A stretch of 64,000 bases of DNA, from positions 1,240,001 to 1,304,000 of the forward strand of contig NZ_CP116615.1 in assembly GCF_024832785.1 (NCBI RefSeq), written 5' to 3'. This stretch comes from Fontisphaera persica (GTDB lineage Bacteria; Verrucomicrobiota; Verrucomicrobiia; Limisphaerales; Fontisphaeraceae). The first letter of the stretch is position 1. The number at the start of each line of letters is the position of its first letter. Positions 63,459 through 64,000 of this stretch are shown here, piece by piece. Both the position numbers and the translations under genes were made by a program. The notes beneath the pieces are model-generated. The model searched no databases. It was not told the origin of the DNA and saw only the letters and a program-made list of their open reading frames with translations.

Positions 63459-64000
63459 TTAAATGAACTGCGGTTCCCACCCTTTGCGGTATTCCCGCGT
63501 CAAATAACGATTGGCTTCGGGGCGATTGGTGATGGCACCGCGGGCGGCATCCCAGAGCAATCTTTTTCCTCCCAGCCGCAAGGAAACTGCGGCCAGATTG
63601 AACGCTTCCGTAATGGGGCCGGCCAGCAGGAAGTCGCCGTCCGTTTTTTGCCCTAGCCGTAACGCGTGGGTCCAATTGGGCGCTTCACGCGGCGGCGGGC
63701 GCAAAGCGTCCAGGTCTTGTTTGGGCGCGGGCAACACCCGTGGATTTTGTCCCAAGAAACCCGCTATAATGATTCGTTCATCCCCCACCCACATCATGCC
63801 TTCGGGCGGCAACTCTCCCCCTTCCTTTTCCAATTCCGGCGGGGTGGGAGGCCGCATCCCGCCATCGTACCAGTACAGGTTGATTTCCGGCCGGTCTCCC
63901 CTGGCCGGGAATTTGAACCGCACGGTGCTGGCCACGGGAAAGGAATAATCGTTGGCAATCACCACGCTCACCTGGTCGCGGACTTCGCAGACATGACTGG
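63459..64000 (-). CDS. Gfo/Idh/MocA-family oxidoreductase, C-terminal part (cut by window edge)
   Basis: The reading frame continues without a stop to the window end, so only about the last 180 residues are visible. They contain STVRFKFPARGDRPEINLYW, WYDGGMRPPTPPELEKEGG and LLAGPITEAFNLAAVSLRLG, and end TNRPEANRYLTREYRKGWEP. This is the bacterial-type C-terminal domain common in verrucomicrobial and planctomycete Gfo/Idh/MocA dehydrogenases, many of which are exported and act on sugars. The NAD(P)-binding Rossmann domain is outside the window. The internal GTG at 63971 is not a real start. Confidence 0.85.
   Translation of the reverse strand, partial: SHVCEVRDQVSVVIANDYSFPVASTVRFKFPARGDRPEINLYWYDGGMRPPTPPELEKEGGELPPEGMMWVGDERIIIAGFLGQNPRVLPAPKQDLDALRPPPREAPNWTHALRLGQKTDGDFLLAGPITEAFNLAAVSLRLGGKRLLWDAARGAITNRPEANRYLTREYRKGWEPQFI

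Noticed and set aside
1-64000. CRISPR arrays, prophage genes, integrases with att sites or restriction systems
   Set aside because: No regularly spaced repeats, phage structural genes, tyrosine integrases or methyltransferases were seen. The tRNA pair at 54.5 kb has no integrase or repeated tRNA end nearby.

Overview
The window looks like a chromosomal segment of a moderately GC-rich, free-living Verrucomicrobiota bacterium (a Limisphaerales/Pedosphaera-like lineage is my best guess). The reasons are a giant secreted protein built from lamin-tail, LamG and CotH domains with the C-terminal DTDGDGLPDEW-type calcium motif, a Planctomycetes/Verrucomicrobia-style HzsA-related haem protein, a Gfo/Idh/MocA oxidoreductase with the bacterial-type C-terminus, and weak or absent Shine-Dalgarno sequences. 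The assignment is inference from gene content.

Layout. 0-1.4 kb: tyrS. 1.5-11 kb: a signalling island of five minus-strand genes: three PAS-rich sensor histidine kinases, an HD-GYP response regulator and a separate HDOD response regulator. Four of them run as one tightly packed unit, and none has a DNA-binding output. 11.4-23.1 kb: one 3892-residue secreted mosaic gene. 23.2-24.4 kb: a complete 1192-bp IS481-like insertion sequence with inverted ends, a 15-bp target duplication and a transposase broken by two frameshifts. 24.5-29.7 kb: secreted proteins (HzsA-related c-type haem protein, esterase, PQQ-propeller lipoprotein). 29.9-33.4 kb: an operon of three DsrE/F/H-like small proteins, a membrane permease and an SDR oxidoreductase, meeting metH tail to tail. 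33.4-39.1 kb: metH, an LTxxQ periplasmic protein and asd. 39.3-50.8 kb: a complex I operon (nuoA, B, C, D, H, I, J, K, then four antiporter-like subunits and a small membrane protein; no nuoE, F or G). 50.8-54.3 kb: a DEDD exonuclease, a secreted SUMF1-fold protein and a second CotH protein. 54.5-54.7 kb: tRNA-Lys and tRNA-Glu. 54.8-57.4 kb: two translationally coupled trans-sulfuration PLP enzymes. 57.5-64 kb: a coiled-coil membrane protein, a small secreted protein, a Ski2-like helicase, rsgA, a hypothetical gene and the 3' part of a Gfo/Idh/MocA gene cut by the window edge.

How the genes work together. asd, the two cystathionine gamma-synthase-like enzymes and metH supply several steps of aspartate-to-methionine synthesis, although they lie in separate transcription units. 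The nuo operon encodes the membrane arm and connecting module of a respiratory complex I with one extra antiporter-like subunit; the NADH-oxidising module is not here. The signalling island would send phosphoryl groups to HD-GYP and HDOD outputs rather than to promoters.

The most unusual items are the giant LTD/CotH/beta-helix protein, the four-pump nuo layout with a 40-codon ORF exactly filling the nuoM-nuoN gap, the receiver-like domain lacking a phosphoacceptor, and the IS whose transposase stop codon is completed by the duplicated target.
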